DNA from: Solirubrobacteraceae bacterium
GTDB taxonomy: Bacteria; Actinomycetota; Thermoleophilia; Solirubrobacterales; Solirubrobacteraceae
Length of the DNA: 64,000 bases
Direction of reading: 5' to 3'
Assembly: GCA_030447505.1 (NCBI GenBank)
Contig: JAUJOT010000008.1
Location: 33,400 to 97,399 of the forward strand
This document shows positions 55,001 to 64,000 of this stretch, in pieces. The stretch's first letter is position 1; each line of letters opens with the position of its first letter. Both the position numbers and the translations under genes were made by a program. The notes below the pieces were generated by a model. That model saw only the letters and a list, made by a program, of their open reading frames with translations, did no database searches and was not told the DNA's origin.

Positions 55001-55960
55001 ATGAGCGCCGCCGGACTGGCGCTCGGCTACGGCGCCGACCTCGCCTTTGGCGACCCGCGGCGCGGTCATCCCGTCGCGGGCTTCGGGCGCGCAGCGCTGG
55101 CGCTCGAGCGGGTGCTGTACGCGCCGAGCCGCGTTCGCGGCGTGTTCTACGCGGGCGTGCTCGTCGGCTGCGCCGCGCTCGCCGGGCATGGCCTCTCGCG
55201 GCTGCTCGGGCGCCGCGCCGCGCTTGCCCTGCTGACCTGGACGGCGCTCGGCGGGCGCTCGCTGCGCCGCACCGCGGCGGCGATCGCCGACCAGCTCGAG
55301 CGCGGCGACGTCGAGGGCGCCCGCACGTCGTTGCCCGCGCTGGCGGGGCGCGATCCGTCGGCGCTGGACGGCGACGGCATCGCGCGCGCGGTCGTCGAGT
55401 CCGTCGCCGAGAACACCTCGGACGCCGTCGTCGGGACGCTGCTGTACGGCTCGGTCCTCGGGCCGGCGGGCGTCGCCGCCTACCGCGCGGCGAACACGCT
55501 CGACGCGATGGTCGGCCATCGCTCGCCGCGCTACGAGCAGTTCGGCTGGGCCTGCGCGCGCCTCGACGACGTGCTCGGCTGGCCGGCCGCGCGCGCCGGC
55601 GCACGCCTCACCGTCCTGTGCTCCGGCGCTGCGCACGGACGGACATGGCGCGTGCTGCGCCGCGACGGCGGCGCGCACCCGAGCCCCAACGCGGGCCGGA
55701 TGGAGGCCGCGTTCGCGGGCGCGCTCGGGCTGCGGCTCGGCGGCCCGCTCTCCTACGACGGCCGCGTCGAGCTGCGCCCACCGCTCGGCGACGGCCGCGC
55801 CCCGGTCGCCGCGGACATCCGCCGCGCGAACAGGCTGTCGAGCCGCGTGGGCGTGGCGGCGCTGGCCGCGACCGTCGCGGTCCGGGGCCTGCGCGCCCGG
55901 CGCGCAGCCGGCGTCGGCGGCTCGCGGGCGTCGGATCGGCGACGCGGGTGTTCGCGATGA
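55001..55960 (+). CDS. cbiB: Adenosylcobinamide-phosphate synthase
   Basis: A 319-residue membrane protein (CbiB/CobD) that attaches aminopropanol (phosphate) to adenosylcobyric acid. LALGYGADLAFGDPRRGHPVAGFGR, VVESVAENTSDAVVGTLLYGSVLGPAGVAAYRAANTLDAMVGHRSPRYEQFG in pieces and HPSPNAGRMEAAFAGALGLRLGG are all characteristic. ATG 55001 with GGAGG upstream. The stop overlaps cobQ (ATGA). Confidence 0.95.
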   Translation: MSAAGLALGYGADLAFGDPRRGHPVAGFGRAALALERVLYAPSRVRGVFYAGVLVGCAALAGHGLSRLLGRRAALALLTWTALGGRSLRRTAAAIADQLERGDVEGARTSLPALAGRDPSALDGDGIARAVVESVAENTSDAVVGTLLYGSVLGPAGVAAYRAANTLDAMVGHRSPRYEQFGWACARLDDVLGWPAARAGARLTVLCSGAAHGRTWRVLRRDGGAHPSPNAGRMEAAFAGALGLRLGGPLSYDGRVELRPPLGDGRAPVAADIRRANRLSSRVGVAALAATVAVRGLRARRAAGVGGSRASDRRRGCSR

Positions 55961-57501
55961 CGCGCGGCGCGCTGCTCGTCTGCGGGACGCACTCCGACGC
56001 GGGCAAGTCGCTCGTCACCGCGGGGCTGTGCCGCTGGCTCGCGCGCCGCGGCGTCTCGGTCGCGCCGTTCAAGTCGCAGAACATGGCGCTGAACTCCGTC
56101 GTCACGGCCGGCGGGGCGGAGATCGGCCGCGCACAGGCGGTCCAGGCCGCGGCCGCCGGCGTCGAGGCCGAGGCGGCGATGAACCCGGTGCTGATCAAGC
56201 CGTCGGGCGAGCGCTGGGGCCAGGTGATCGTCATGGGCAGGCCGTGGCGCGACGCCGACGCACGCTCCTATCAGGCGATGAAGGCGCAGCTGCGACCGGT
56301 CGTCGAGGACGCGCTCGCCGACCTGCGCGCGCGCTACGACGTCGTCGTCTGCGAGGGCGCGGGCAGTCCCGCGGAGATCAACCTGCGGGCCGGCGACCTC
56401 GCGAACATGGGGCTCGCGCGCGCCGCGAACGTGCCGGTGCTGCTCGTCGGCGACATCGACCGCGGTGGCGTCTTCGCCTCGCTGTTCGGGACGCTCGCGC
56501 TGCTCGAGTCCGCCGACCAGGCGCTCGTCGCGGGCTACGTGATCAACAAGTTCCGCGGCGATCCGTCGATCCTCGCACCCGGCCTCGAGGACCTGGCCGC
56601 GCGCAGCGGGCGTCGCGTCCTCGGCGTACTGCCGTTCGTCGAGGATCTCTGGATCGACGCCGAGGACTCGCTCGCGCTGGAGGCGCGCGCGCCCGAGGCG
56701 CCGGCGCTCGCCGACACGCTCGACGTCGTCGTGCTGCGGCTGCGCTGGATGAGCAACTTCACCGACCTCGACGCGCTGTCGGCGGAGCCCGGCGTGCGGG
56801 TGCGCTTCACGCGCTCGCCCGCCGATCTCGAGCGCGCCGACCTCGTCGTCGTCCCGGGCACGAAGGCGACGGTCGAGGACCTGGCGCGGCTGCGGGCGGC
56901 GGGGCTGGACCGTGCGCTGCGCGCGCGGGCCGCGGCGGGCGCGCCGATCCTCGGCGTCTGCGGCGGCCTGCAGATGCTCGGCGAGGCGATCGACGACGGC
57001 GTCGAGTCGCGCGCCGGTCCCGTCGAGGGGCTCGGCCTGCTGCCGGTGCGGACCGTCTTTCAGCCCGACAAGCTGTTGCGGCGGCGTTCGGGCGCCTGCG
57101 GCTGGCTCGGCGGCGCGCGGTCGCAGACCGGCTACGAGATCCGCCACGGCCGCGTGACCCGCCACGGCGGCGAGCCGCTGCTGCTCGGCGACGACGGCGA
57201 GCCCGACGGCTGCCGCGTGGGCTGGACGCTCGGGACGGCGTGGCATGGAGCGCTCGAGGACGACGGTCTGCGACGCGCGCTGCTGCGGGCCGTCGCGGGC
57301 GCCCGGGGCCGCACGTTCGTTGCCGGCACGGAGTCGTTCGCGGCGCGTCGCGAGCGGCGCCTGGACGTCCTCGGCGACCTCGTCGAGCAGCATCTCGACA
57401 CCGATGCCGTCCTCGCGCTGCTGGAATCCGGCGCGCCGGCCGAGCTGCCCACGATCGCTACGGAGGTGCGAGCAGTTGCTGCGCTTCGTCACGACGGCTG
57501 A
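55957..57501 (+). CDS. cobQ: Cobyric acid synthase
   Basis: A 514-residue amidotransferase that amidates side chains b, d, e and g of adenosylcobyrinate diamide. The ATPase part has LLVCGTHSDAGKSLVTAGLCRWL, PFKSQNMALNS, and VLLVGDIDRGGVFASLFGT. The class I glutaminase part has the nucleophile Cys in LGVCGGLQMLG and His in GTAWHGALED. ATG 55957 overlaps cbiB. Its end overlaps cobN by 26 bases. Confidence 0.95.
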   Translation: MTRGALLVCGTHSDAGKSLVTAGLCRWLARRGVSVAPFKSQNMALNSVVTAGGAEIGRAQAVQAAAAGVEAEAAMNPVLIKPSGERWGQVIVMGRPWRDADARSYQAMKAQLRPVVEDALADLRARYDVVVCEGAGSPAEINLRAGDLANMGLARAANVPVLLVGDIDRGGVFASLFGTLALLESADQALVAGYVINKFRGDPSILAPGLEDLAARSGRRVLGVLPFVEDLWIDAEDSLALEARAPEAPALADTLDVVVLRLRWMSNFTDLDALSAEPGVRVRFTRSPADLERADLVVVPGTKATVEDLARLRAAGLDRALRARAAAGAPILGVCGGLQMLGEAIDDGVESRAGPVEGLGLLPVRTVFQPDKLLRRRSGACGWLGGARSQTGYEIRHGRVTRHGGEPLLLGDDGEPDGCRVGWTLGTAWHGALEDDGLRRALLRAVAGARGRTFVAGTESFAARRERRLDVLGDLVEQHLDTDAVLALLESGAPAELPTIATEVRAVAALRHDG

Positions 57502-60500
57502 CACCGAGATCCTTGCGACCGCCGCCGCCGTCGAGCGCCTCGGCGAGGACTTCCCGGCGGTGCGCTGCGCGAACCCGGGCGCAGCGATCGATCAGGGCGC
57601 GTTCGTCGACGAGCTGCTCGACGGCGCCGCCGTCGTCCTGTGCCGGATCCTCGGCGGCCGCCGCGGCTGGCCGGAAGGCTTCGATCTTCTTCGCGCCCGC
57701 TGCAGGAGCGACGGCATCCCGCTGCTCGCACTCGGCGGCGAGATCGAGCCCGACGCCGAGATGACCGCGCTGTCGCTGGCGCCCGCAGGGGCCGTCGCGC
57801 AGGCGGGCGAGTACCTGCGCCACGGCGACGTCGCCAACGTCGAGCAGCTGCTGCGCTTCCTCGCCGACACGTTCCTGCTCGAAGGCCACGGCTTCGAGCC
57901 GCCGCACGAGGTGCCCGACCTCGGCGTCTACGTGCCGGGGGTCGGCGACGTCGAGGTCGCGGACGCGCTCGCGCGCCATCGACCCGACCGCCCGACGATC
58001 GGCATCTGCTTCTACCGCTCGCACCGGATCACCGGCAATGCCACGTGGGTCGACGAGCTCGCCGCGCAGATCGAGGCCGCGGGCGCGAACGCGATCGCCG
58101 TCTGGTCGACGACCCTGCGCCGCGACGGCGACGGCAACGTCCCCGCGCTCGCCCTGCTCGACGGCCACGTCGACGCGCTGCTCGTCACGATGCTCGCGAC
58201 CGGCGGCTCGCACGCCGGCGACGCCGAGCAGCGCTGGGACGCCGCTGCGCTCGAGGCTCTCGACGTGCCGGTCATCCAGGCGGTCTGCGCGACCTCGTCG
58301 CGCGCCGCGTGGGAGCAGAGCGCGAGCGGCCTGACGCCGCTCGATGCCGCGACGCAGGTCGCGATCCCCGAGTTCGACGGCCGCCTGCTCGGCGGCGTCG
58401 TGTCGTTCAAGGAGCGCGGCGAGGGCCGCTCGCTCGTCGGCGCGGCGATCCCGCGCTACGTCGCCGACCGCGAGCGCTGCGGGCGCGTGGCCCGTCTGGC
58501 GGTGCGCCACGCGCGGCTGCGCGCGACGCCGAACGCGCAGAAGAAGATCGCGGTGCTGCTGACGAGCTTTCCGACCAAGCACGCGCGCGTCGGGATGGCG
58601 GTCGGCCTCGACACGCCGGCCAGCGCGCTCGGGCTGCTCGACGCGCTGCACGAGGCCGGCTACGAGGTGCAGCGGCCCTACGGCCACGGCGACGAGCTGA
58701 TGCACGCGCTGATCGCCGGCGGGGGTCACGATCCCGAGTTCGTCACCGACGAGCAGCTCGCGAACGCCACCCTGCGCTTCCCGGTCGCCGAGTACGAGCG
58801 CTGGTACGCGACGCTGCCCGAGTCGCTGCGCAGCGCGATCGAGGAGCGCTGGGGCCCGCCGCCGGGAGACGAGTTCGTCGACGGCGAGGACTTCGTCGTG
58901 GCGGCGCTCGAGCTCGGCAACGTCCTGATCGCGATCCAGCCGCCGCGCGGCTACGGCGACGATCCGGTCGGGATCTACCACGACCCCGAGCTGGCGCCGA
59001 CGCACCACTACCTCGCCGTCTACCGCTGGCTCGAGGCGTCGTGGCGCGCCGACGCGATCGTCCACCTCGGCAAGCACGGCACGCTCGAGTGGCTGCCCGG
59101 CAAGATGCTCGCGCTGTCGTCTGGGTGCGCGCCCGACGCGGCGCTCGGCGACATGCCGCTCGTCTACCCGTTCGTCGTCAACGACCCCGGTGAGGGCGTG
59201 CAGGCCAAGCGCCGCGCGCACGCGGTGATCGTCGACCACCTCGTCCCGCCGATGATGCGCGCCGAGACGTACGACGAGCTCGCCGAGCTCGAGGCGCTGC
59301 TCGACGAGTACGCGCGCCTGGAGATCCTCGACCCGCCGAAGCTGCCCGGTCTGGCGGTGCAGATCTGGGACGCGATCGAGCGCGCGAACCTGCAGGCCGA
59401 CCTCGGCGTGCAGGAGCGCCCGGACGACCTCGGCCTGCTCGTCGAGCACATCGACGGCTACCTCTGCGAGGTCAAGGACATCCAGGTCAAGGACGGGCTG
59501 CACGTGCTCGGCGTCGCGCCCGCGGGCGACCAGCTGCGCGGGCTCGTCAGCGCGATCGGGAGGCTCGGCTCGGGCGACGACGTCCCCGGGCTGCGGCGCG
59601 CGGTCGGCGCGGCGTTCGGCCTCGACGAGCCGGCGCTCGTGGCCGACGCCGGCGCGCCGGCGGCGGGCGTTCCCGCACAACTCAGCGAGCGCTTCCGCGG
59701 GAGGGGTGGGGTTGGTCTCTCCAACGGCGACGTGATCGACCGCCTCGAGGCGGCGCAGATGGCCCTGCTCGACGCGCTCGCGTCGCGCGGCTGGTCGCCC
59801 GACGCGGTCGCAGACGTCTGCGTCGACGTGCTCGGCCGCGGCGACGGCGACGTCGAGCGGGCGCTGCGCTTCGCCGCCGAGACGGTCGTCCCGCGGCTTG
59901 CCCGGACGGGCGACGAGCTGGAGCACGTGCTGGCCGCCCTGGAGGGCCGCCACGTGCCGGCGGGTCCTTCCGGCAGCCCGACGCGCGGCCGCGTCGACGT
60001 GCTGCCGACGGGCCGCAACTTCTACTCCGTCGACCCGCGGGCGCTGCCCTCGCAGCTCTCCTACGAGACGGGGCAGCGGCTGGCGCAGGCGCTGCTGGAC
60101 CGCCACGTCGCCGACCACGGCGAGCTGCCGCGGATGGTCGGGCTCGTCGCCTGGGGCACGTCGGCGATGCGCACGCAGGGCGACGACGCCGCCGAGATCT
60201 TCGCGCTGCTCGGCGTGCGGCCGGTGTGGGCGCGCGAGTCGCGCCGCGTGACCGGGATCGAGGTGATCCCGCTCGAGCAGCTCGGCCGCCCGCGGATCGA
60301 CGTCACCGTGCGGATCTCGGGCTTCTTCCGCGACGCGTTCCCGCACCTGCTGAGGCTGCTCGACGACGCGGTCAGGCTCGTCGCCGGGCTCGACGAGCCC
60401 GCCGACATGAACTTCGTCGCCGCGCACGCGCGCGAGGACGCGGAGGCGCTCGCGGGCGAGCTCGACGCACAGCCGGCCTGGCGGCAGGCGACGACGCGCA

Positions 60501-61219
60501 TCTTCGGCTCCAAGCCGGGCGCCTACGGGGCCGGTCTGGCGCAGCTGCTCGACGCGCGCGACTGGCGCGACAGCGGCGACATCGCCGAGGTCTACGAGGC
60601 GTGGGGCGGCTACGCGTACGGGCGCGGCCTGGACGGCGCCTCGGCGCGCGACGCGATGCGCGGCTGCTTCGGTCGGATCGACGTCGCCGTGAAGAACGTC
60701 GACAGCCAGGAGCACGACATCCTCGACTCCGACGACTACTACCAGTACCACGGCGGGATGGTGGCAACGGTGCGGGCGCTGAGCGGCCGCGAGCCGGCGG
60801 CGCTGCTCGGCGACTCCTCGGATCCGTCGCGGGTCGTGACGCGCTCGCTCGCGCAGGAGACGCGGCGCGTGTTCCGCGCCCGTGTCGCCAACCCGCGCTG
60901 GATCGCGTCGATGATCCGGCACGGCTACAAGGGTGCCGCCGAGCTTGCCGCGACGGTCGACTACCTGTTCGGCTACGACGCGACGACGGGCGCGGCGGAC
61001 GACTGGATGTACGAGGACGTCGCGCGCAGGTACCTGCTCGACGAGGACGTCGGCGCCTTCATGGGCCGCTCGAACCCGTGGGCTGCGCGCTCGATCGCCG
61101 AGAGGCTCATGGAGGCGGCCGATCGCGGGCTCTGGGAGGCGCCGTCGGAGGAGACGATCGGCGCGATCCGTGCGCGTTACCTCGAGCTCGAGGGCGAGCT
61201 GGAGGAGGCGTCGGCGTGA
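57476..61219 (+). CDS. cobN: Cobaltochelatase subunit CobN
   Basis: A 1247-residue large subunit of the ATP-dependent aerobic cobaltochelatase, which inserts Co2+ into hydrogenobyrinate diamide. Typical segments are [65 protein letters not shown] and [18 protein letters not shown] 57476, nine bases after GGAGG, gives the family N-terminus [13 protein letters not shown] and lies inside the cobQ end. The stop overlaps the chlI GTG (GTGA). Confidence 0.95.
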   Translation: MLRFVTTADTEILATAAAVERLGEDFPAVRCANPGAAIDQGAFVDELLDGAAVVLCRILGGRRGWPEGFDLLRARCRSDGIPLLALGGEIEPDAEMTALSLAPAGAVAQAGEYLRHGDVANVEQLLRFLADTFLLEGHGFEPPHEVPDLGVYVPGVGDVEVADALARHRPDRPTIGICFYRSHRITGNATWVDELAAQIEAAGANAIAVWSTTLRRDGDGNVPALALLDGHVDALLVTMLATGGSHAGDAEQRWDAAALEALDVPVIQAVCATSSRAAWEQSASGLTPLDAATQVAIPEFDGRLLGGVVSFKERGEGRSLVGAAIPRYVADRERCGRVARLAVRHARLRATPNAQKKIAVLLTSFPTKHARVGMAVGLDTPASALGLLDALHEAGYEVQRPYGHGDELMHALIAGGGHDPEFVTDEQLANATLRFPVAEYERWYATLPESLRSAIEERWGPPPGDEFVDGEDFVVAALELGNVLIAIQPPRGYGDDPVGIYHDPELAPTHHYLAVYRWLEASWRADAIVHLGKHGTLEWLPGKMLALSSGCAPDAALGDMPLVYPFVVNDPGEGVQAKRRAHAVIVDHLVPPMMRAETYDELAELEALLDEYARLEILDPPKLPGLAVQIWDAIERANLQADLGVQERPDDLGLLVEHIDGYLCEVKDIQVKDGLHVLGVAPAGDQLRGLVSAIGRLGSGDDVPGLRRAVGAAFGLDEPALVADAGAPAAGVPAQLSERFRGRGGVGLSNGDVIDRLEAAQMALLDALASRGWSPDAVADVCVDVLGRGDGDVERALRFAAETVVPRLARTGDELEHVLAALEGRHVPAGPSGSPTRGRVDVLPTGRNFYSVDPRALPSQLSYETGQRLAQALLDRHVADHGELPRMVGLVAWGTSAMRTQGDDAAEIFALLGVRPVWARESRRVTGIEVIPLEQLGRPRIDVTVRISGFFRDAFPHLLRLLDDAVRLVAGLDEPADMNFVAAHAREDAEALAGELDAQPAWRQATTRIFGSKPGAYGAGLAQLLDARDWRDSGDIAEVYEAWGGYAYGRGLDGASARDAMRGCFGRIDVAVKNVDSQEHDILDSDDYYQYHGGMVATVRALSGREPAALLGDSSDPSRVVTRSLAQETRRVFRARVANPRWIASMIRHGYKGAAELAATVDYLFGYDATTGAADDWMYEDVARRYLLDEDVGAFMGRSNPWAARSIAERLMEAADRGLWEAPSEETIGAIRARYLELEGELEEASA

Positions 61220-62391
61220 CGCCCGGATATCCGTTCTCGGCGATCGTCGGCCAGCAGGCGCTGCGTGAGGCGCTGCTCGTGAACGCGGTCGCGCCCGAGG
61301 TCGGCGGGGTCCTGGTGCGCGGCGAGCGCGGGACCGCGAAGTCGACCGCCGTGCGGGCGCTCGCGCCGCTGCTGCCGCCGGTGCCGGCCGCGGCGGGGCA
61401 GCCGTTCTGCTTTGCGCCCGGCGACCTCGCGCCGGACGGTGTCGTCGACGGCGCCGCCGACGTCGAGCAGCGCGCGGCGCCGTTGGTCGAGCTCCCTGTC
61501 GGCGCGACGATCGACCGCCTCGTCGGCGCGCTGGACCTCGGCCGCGCACTGGCCGGTGAGCGCGCCTTCGAGGCCGGCCTGCTGGCCCGGGCGCACCGCG
61601 GCGTGCTCTACGTCGACGAGGTCAACCTGCTGCCCGACCATCTCGTCGACGTCCTGCTCGACGCGGCCGCGATGGGCGTCTGCCACGTCGAGCGCGACGC
61701 GGTCTCGGTGCGCCACGACGCGCGCTTCCTGCTCGTCGGCACGATGAACGCCGAGGAGGGAGAGCTGCGCCCGCAGCTGCTCGACCGCTTCGGCCTCGGC
61801 GTCGAGGTCGCGGCCCCGGTGCAGCCGGCCGTACGCGCGCAGATCGTGCGGCGGCGGCTGGACTACGAGTCCGATCCGGTCGCGTTCGCGCAGCGCTGGG
61901 CGCAAGCCGACGCCGACGTCGCGGCCGCGATCGTGGCGGCGCGCGAGCGGCTGGCGTCGGTGGTGCTGCCCGAGCGCGAGCTTGACCGGATCGTGCGCGC
62001 GTGCGCGCAGATCGGCGTCGACGGGATGCGCGGCGATGTCGTGACGGCCCGCGCCGCGCGCGTGCTCGCGGCGCTCGACGGCGCCGGCGAGGTCGACGCC
62101 GAGCACGTGCGCCGCGCGGCGCACCTCGCGCTGACGCACCGCCGCCGCCGCGAGCCGCTCGCCGACGGCGCCGCCGATCCGGGCGACCTCGACCGCGCGC
62201 TGGAGGACGAGCAGCGAGGCGGGCCACCGCCGCCCGAGGACCGGCCGGCGGCGACGACAGACGCGCTCGCGAGCCCGCCGACGCGCCGGCCGCGCGCGCC
62301 GGCGACGAGATGCGCGCGCCCGAGGCATCCGACCTCGCGGCGCCCGCCCCGCGCGAGCGGCTGGACGCGCCCGACCGCGCGCCCGCCCTGA
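61216..62391 (+). CDS. Chelatase AAA+ subunit (ChlI-like; zero-frame product)
   Basis: A 391-residue product. The AAA+ core has Walker [11 protein letters not shown], Walker [16 protein letters not shown] and [20 protein letters not shown], as in the I/D subunits of Mg/Co chelatases. The last 60 residues in this frame are Arg/Pro-rich and end at a CCC TGA (62386-62391). The domain expected next, a VWA domain, is encoded one frame back (see 62310). GTG 61216 overlaps cobN. It drives CobN with ATP. Confidence 0.9.
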   Translation: MTPGYPFSAIVGQQALREALLVNAVAPEVGGVLVRGERGTAKSTAVRALAPLLPPVPAAAGQPFCFAPGDLAPDGVVDGAADVEQRAAPLVELPVGATIDRLVGALDLGRALAGERAFEAGLLARAHRGVLYVDEVNLLPDHLVDVLLDAAAMGVCHVERDAVSVRHDARFLLVGTMNAEEGELRPQLLDRFGLGVEVAAPVQPAVRAQIVRRRLDYESDPVAFAQRWAQADADVAAAIVAARERLASVVLPERELDRIVRACAQIGVDGMRGDVVTARAARVLAALDGAGEVDAEHVRRAAHLALTHRRRREPLADGAADPGDLDRALEDEQRGGPPPPEDRPAATTDALASPPTRRPRAPATRCARPRHPTSRRPPRASGWTRPTARPP

Positions 62392-63104
62392 GACTCCCGC
62401 CGCTGCCCCGGCGCGCTGCAGGCGCCACGCGCAGCGGCCGCAGCGCGCGCGCCGACGGCGGCGCCGCCGCGCCCGTCGACAGCCGCTGCGCGGCTGCCGA
62501 CGACGACGACGATCTCGCCCTCGTCGCGACCCTGCGCGAGCGCCTTGCGAGCGGCGATCGCTTCGCCCGCCGCGTCAACGTCCGCGCCGGGCGCGAGGGC
62601 ACGCTGCTGTGCCTTGTGGTCGACGCGAGCGGCTCGATGGCCGCGCGGCGGCGGATGGCACGCGTCAAGGGCGCGCTGCTCGGCCTGCTGCGCGACGCCT
62701 ACGCGCGCCGCGACCGTGTCGCGATCGTGTCCTTCCGCGACGCGCGAGCGCACGTCGTGCACGTCCCCGGCGCGCCGCTCGAGCAGGCCGCCGCCGCCGT
62801 CCTCGCGCTGCGCACGGGCGGCCGCACGCCGCTCGCGGCGGGCCTCGACGCCGCCGGCGAACTGATCCGTCGCGACCGCGCGCGCGACCCCCGCTGCCGG
62901 GCGATCGCGGTCGTCCTGACCGACGGCCGCGCGCCCGCGGCGACCGCCGCCGCGGCACGGCTCGGGCGCACCGCCGACGCCGTCCACGTCGTCGACACGG
63001 AGGAGGGCGCCGTACGCCTCGGCCTCGCGCGCTCGCTGGCGGCCGCCGCCGGCGCGAGCCTGATCGCACTTCCGCAGCAGCCGCACAGCAGGAGAGCCGC
63101 GTGA
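62310..63104 (+). CDS. Chelatase VWA domain (ChlD C-terminal half; -1 frame)
   Basis: The VWA (MIDAS) domain has the metal-binding [17 protein letters not shown] and [12 protein letters not shown] 62310 is an in-frame start, but the frame is open upstream to 62001, so this part may be translated as a -1 frame continuation of the AAA+ product. A joined reading would give about 629 residues, the size of single-chain AAA+/VWA chelatase proteins. An acidic/Pro linker with [20 protein letters not shown] residues connects the halves. Separate overlapping gene, programmed frameshift and sequencing indel are all possible. Confidence 0.8.
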   Translation: MRAPEASDLAAPAPRERLDAPDRAPALRLPPLPRRAAGATRSGRSARADGGAAAPVDSRCAAADDDDDLALVATLRERLASGDRFARRVNVRAGREGTLLCLVVDASGSMAARRRMARVKGALLGLLRDAYARRDRVAIVSFRDARAHVVHVPGAPLEQAAAAVLALRTGGRTPLAAGLDAAGELIRRDRARDPRCRAIAVVLTDGRAPAATAAAARLGRTADAVHVVDTEEGAVRLGLARSLAAAAGASLIALPQQPHSRRAA

Positions 63105-63159
63105 GGGCGCATCTTCGCTCGACGATCGCCGCCGTAGACGCCGCAGCGAGGCGCTCGCG

Positions 63160-63783
63160 ATGAGCACCGACGATCCGCTCCAGAAGCACGGCGGCGACGA
63201 CGTCGACGTCCCGCACCGGCCGGGCGACCGCGGCAGCGCCGAGCCCAAGCGCCGCAAGCCGCGCGACAAGCCGCTGCTGATCGTCATCACCGGCCACGGC
63301 AAGGGCAAGTCGACCTCGTCGTTCGGCACGCTCATGCGCGCCTGGGCGCGTGGCTACCGCTGCGGCGTCTACCAGTTCGTGAAGTCGGGCAAGTGGAAGG
63401 TCGGCGAGGCGAAGGCCGCCGCCGCGCTCGGTGGGATCGACTGGGAGAAGATGGGCGATGGCTGGTCATGGCTGTCGAAGGACCTCGACGAGTCGGCCGA
63501 CCTCGCGCGCGAGGGCTGGGAGCACGTCAAGCAGGTGATCGCGCAGGAGCGCTACGAGTTCCTCCTGCTCGACGAGATCACATACCCCCTGAAGTGGGGC
63601 TGGATCGACGTCGCCGAGTTCGTCGCGACGCTGCGCGAGCGCCCCGGCTTCCAGCACGTCGTCGTCACCGGGCGCGACGCGCCGCCCGAGCTGATCGAGG
63701 CCGCCGACCTCGTCAGCGAGGTCGTCAAGATCAAGCATCCGATCGACGCGGGCACCCGCGCGCAGCAGGGGATCGAGTGGTGA
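63160..63783 (+). CDS. cobO: Cob(I)yrinic acid a,c-diamide adenosyltransferase
   Basis: A 207-residue enzyme (CobO/BtuR) that adenosylates cobalt. The P-loop is [47 protein letters not shown] and [23 protein letters not shown] are typical, and the C-terminus [16 protein letters not shown] is conserved. A polar 35-residue N-terminal leader precedes the domain. ATG 63160. It overlaps cobB by four bases. Confidence 0.95.
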   Translation: MSTDDPLQKHGGDDVDVPHRPGDRGSAEPKRRKPRDKPLLIVITGHGKGKSTSSFGTLMRAWARGYRCGVYQFVKSGKWKVGEAKAAAALGGIDWEKMGDGWSWLSKDLDESADLAREGWEHVKQVIAQERYEFLLLDEITYPLKWGWIDVAEFVATLRERPGFQHVVVTGRDAPPELIEAADLVSEVVKIKHPIDAGTRAQQGIEW

Positions 63784-64000
63784 CGATCCCGCGTGTCGTC
63801 GTCGCGGGGACGAGCTCGGGCGCGGGCAAGACGTCCGTCGCGTGCGGGCTGATCGCGGCGCTGCGCTCGCGCGGCAACGTGGTGCAGGGCTTCAAGGTCG
63901 GGCCGGACTACATCGACCCGAGCTACCACGCGTTGGCGAGCGGGCGGCCGGGACGCAACCTCGATGCGTTCCTGTCCGGACCCGAGCTGATCGCGCCGCT
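63780..64000 (+). CDS. cobB: Cobyrinic acid a,c-diamide synthase, N-terminal part
   Basis: Only the first 73 codons lie in the window. The P-loop [23 protein letters not shown] and [28 protein letters not shown], in pieces, are diagnostic of CobB/CbiA, which amidates side chains a and c. GTG 63780 overlaps the cobO stop; a GTG one codon earlier is possible. The gene is cut by the window end. Confidence 0.93.
   Translation, partial: MTIPRVVVAGTSSGAGKTSVACGLIAALRSRGNVVQGFKVGPDYIDPSYHALASGRPGRNLDAFLSGPELIAP

Noticed and set aside
57458..61549. A 1363-codon open frame antisense to cobN and chlI
   Set aside because: Such frames are common opposite GC-rich genes. The translation is Arg/Ala/Val/Asp-rich without domains, and the plus-strand CobN motifs are unambiguous.

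Overview
The window is a very GC-rich actinobacterial chromosome segment. The gene content (zinc-type S14, aerobic cobalamin genes with CobN and CbtAB, WS/DGAT and PHA storage genes, very GC-biased codon use, frequent GTG/TTG starts) fits a high-GC actinobacterium. My impression, which is inference and not a database result, is class Thermoleophilia (Solirubrobacterales-like). There is no CRISPR array, rRNA, insertion sequence or clear prophage.

Region 1 (1-17943) is the long ribosomal superoperon on the + strand: the end of a probable fusA, tuf, then S10-L3-L4-L23-L2-S19-L22-S3-L16-L29-S17-L14-L24-L5-S14-S8-L6-L18-S5-L30-L15-secY-adk-map-L36-S13-S11-S4-rpoA-L17. Genes are tightly packed, many joined by 4-base start/stop overlaps. 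Three things stand out. An exact 55-bp tandem duplication breaks the frame of L22. Tiny translationally linked mini-ORFs, themselves tandem near-duplicates, sit at the L22/S3 and L18/S5 junctions. Several ribosomal proteins (L22, S17, L5, S5, S3) carry long low-complexity extensions. A 388-bp hairpin-rich spacer follows L17.

Region 2 (18332-27127) holds housekeeping genes: truA, surE, ligA, a PBP4-type carboxypeptidase, a small HTH-like protein, a Nif3-family protein, an ECF sigma factor with a membrane-anchored anti-sigma-like tail, tRNA-Pro and a protein of unknown function.

Region 3 (27190-41670) is accessory carbon and lipid metabolism. A minus-strand polyhydroxyalkanoate-type operon (phasin-like protein, membrane coiled-coil protein, PHA synthase, acetoacetyl-CoA-type reductase, hydrolase, membrane protein, SDR) faces a LysR regulator. 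Next come a type III polyketide synthase, a cupredoxin plus a membrane protein, and a KAS III / WS-DGAT / acyl-CoA-reductase-like trio suited to neutral-lipid or wax-ester synthesis. Two very hydrophilic small proteins close the region.

Region 4 (41671-50567) contains a decayed ATP-dependent DNA ligase, an ion-channel-like protein, a split two-gene PEP-utilising dikinase (rifampin phosphotransferase/PEP synthase superfamily) in one operon with an MFS exporter, a TrkA-C membrane protein, an RTX-repeat secreted protein and a ZIP-like membrane protein.

Region 5 (50627-64000) is a cobalamin locus: cobS and a bluB-cobT fusion on the minus strand; a cobalamin riboswitch, cbtB, cbtA, a cobC-like phosphatase, cbiB, cobQ, cobN, a chlI/chlD pair split across two frames, cobO and the start of cobB on the plus strand. 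Together these cover cobalt uptake, aerobic cobalt insertion, adenosylation, amidation, aminopropanol attachment and lower-ligand assembly.
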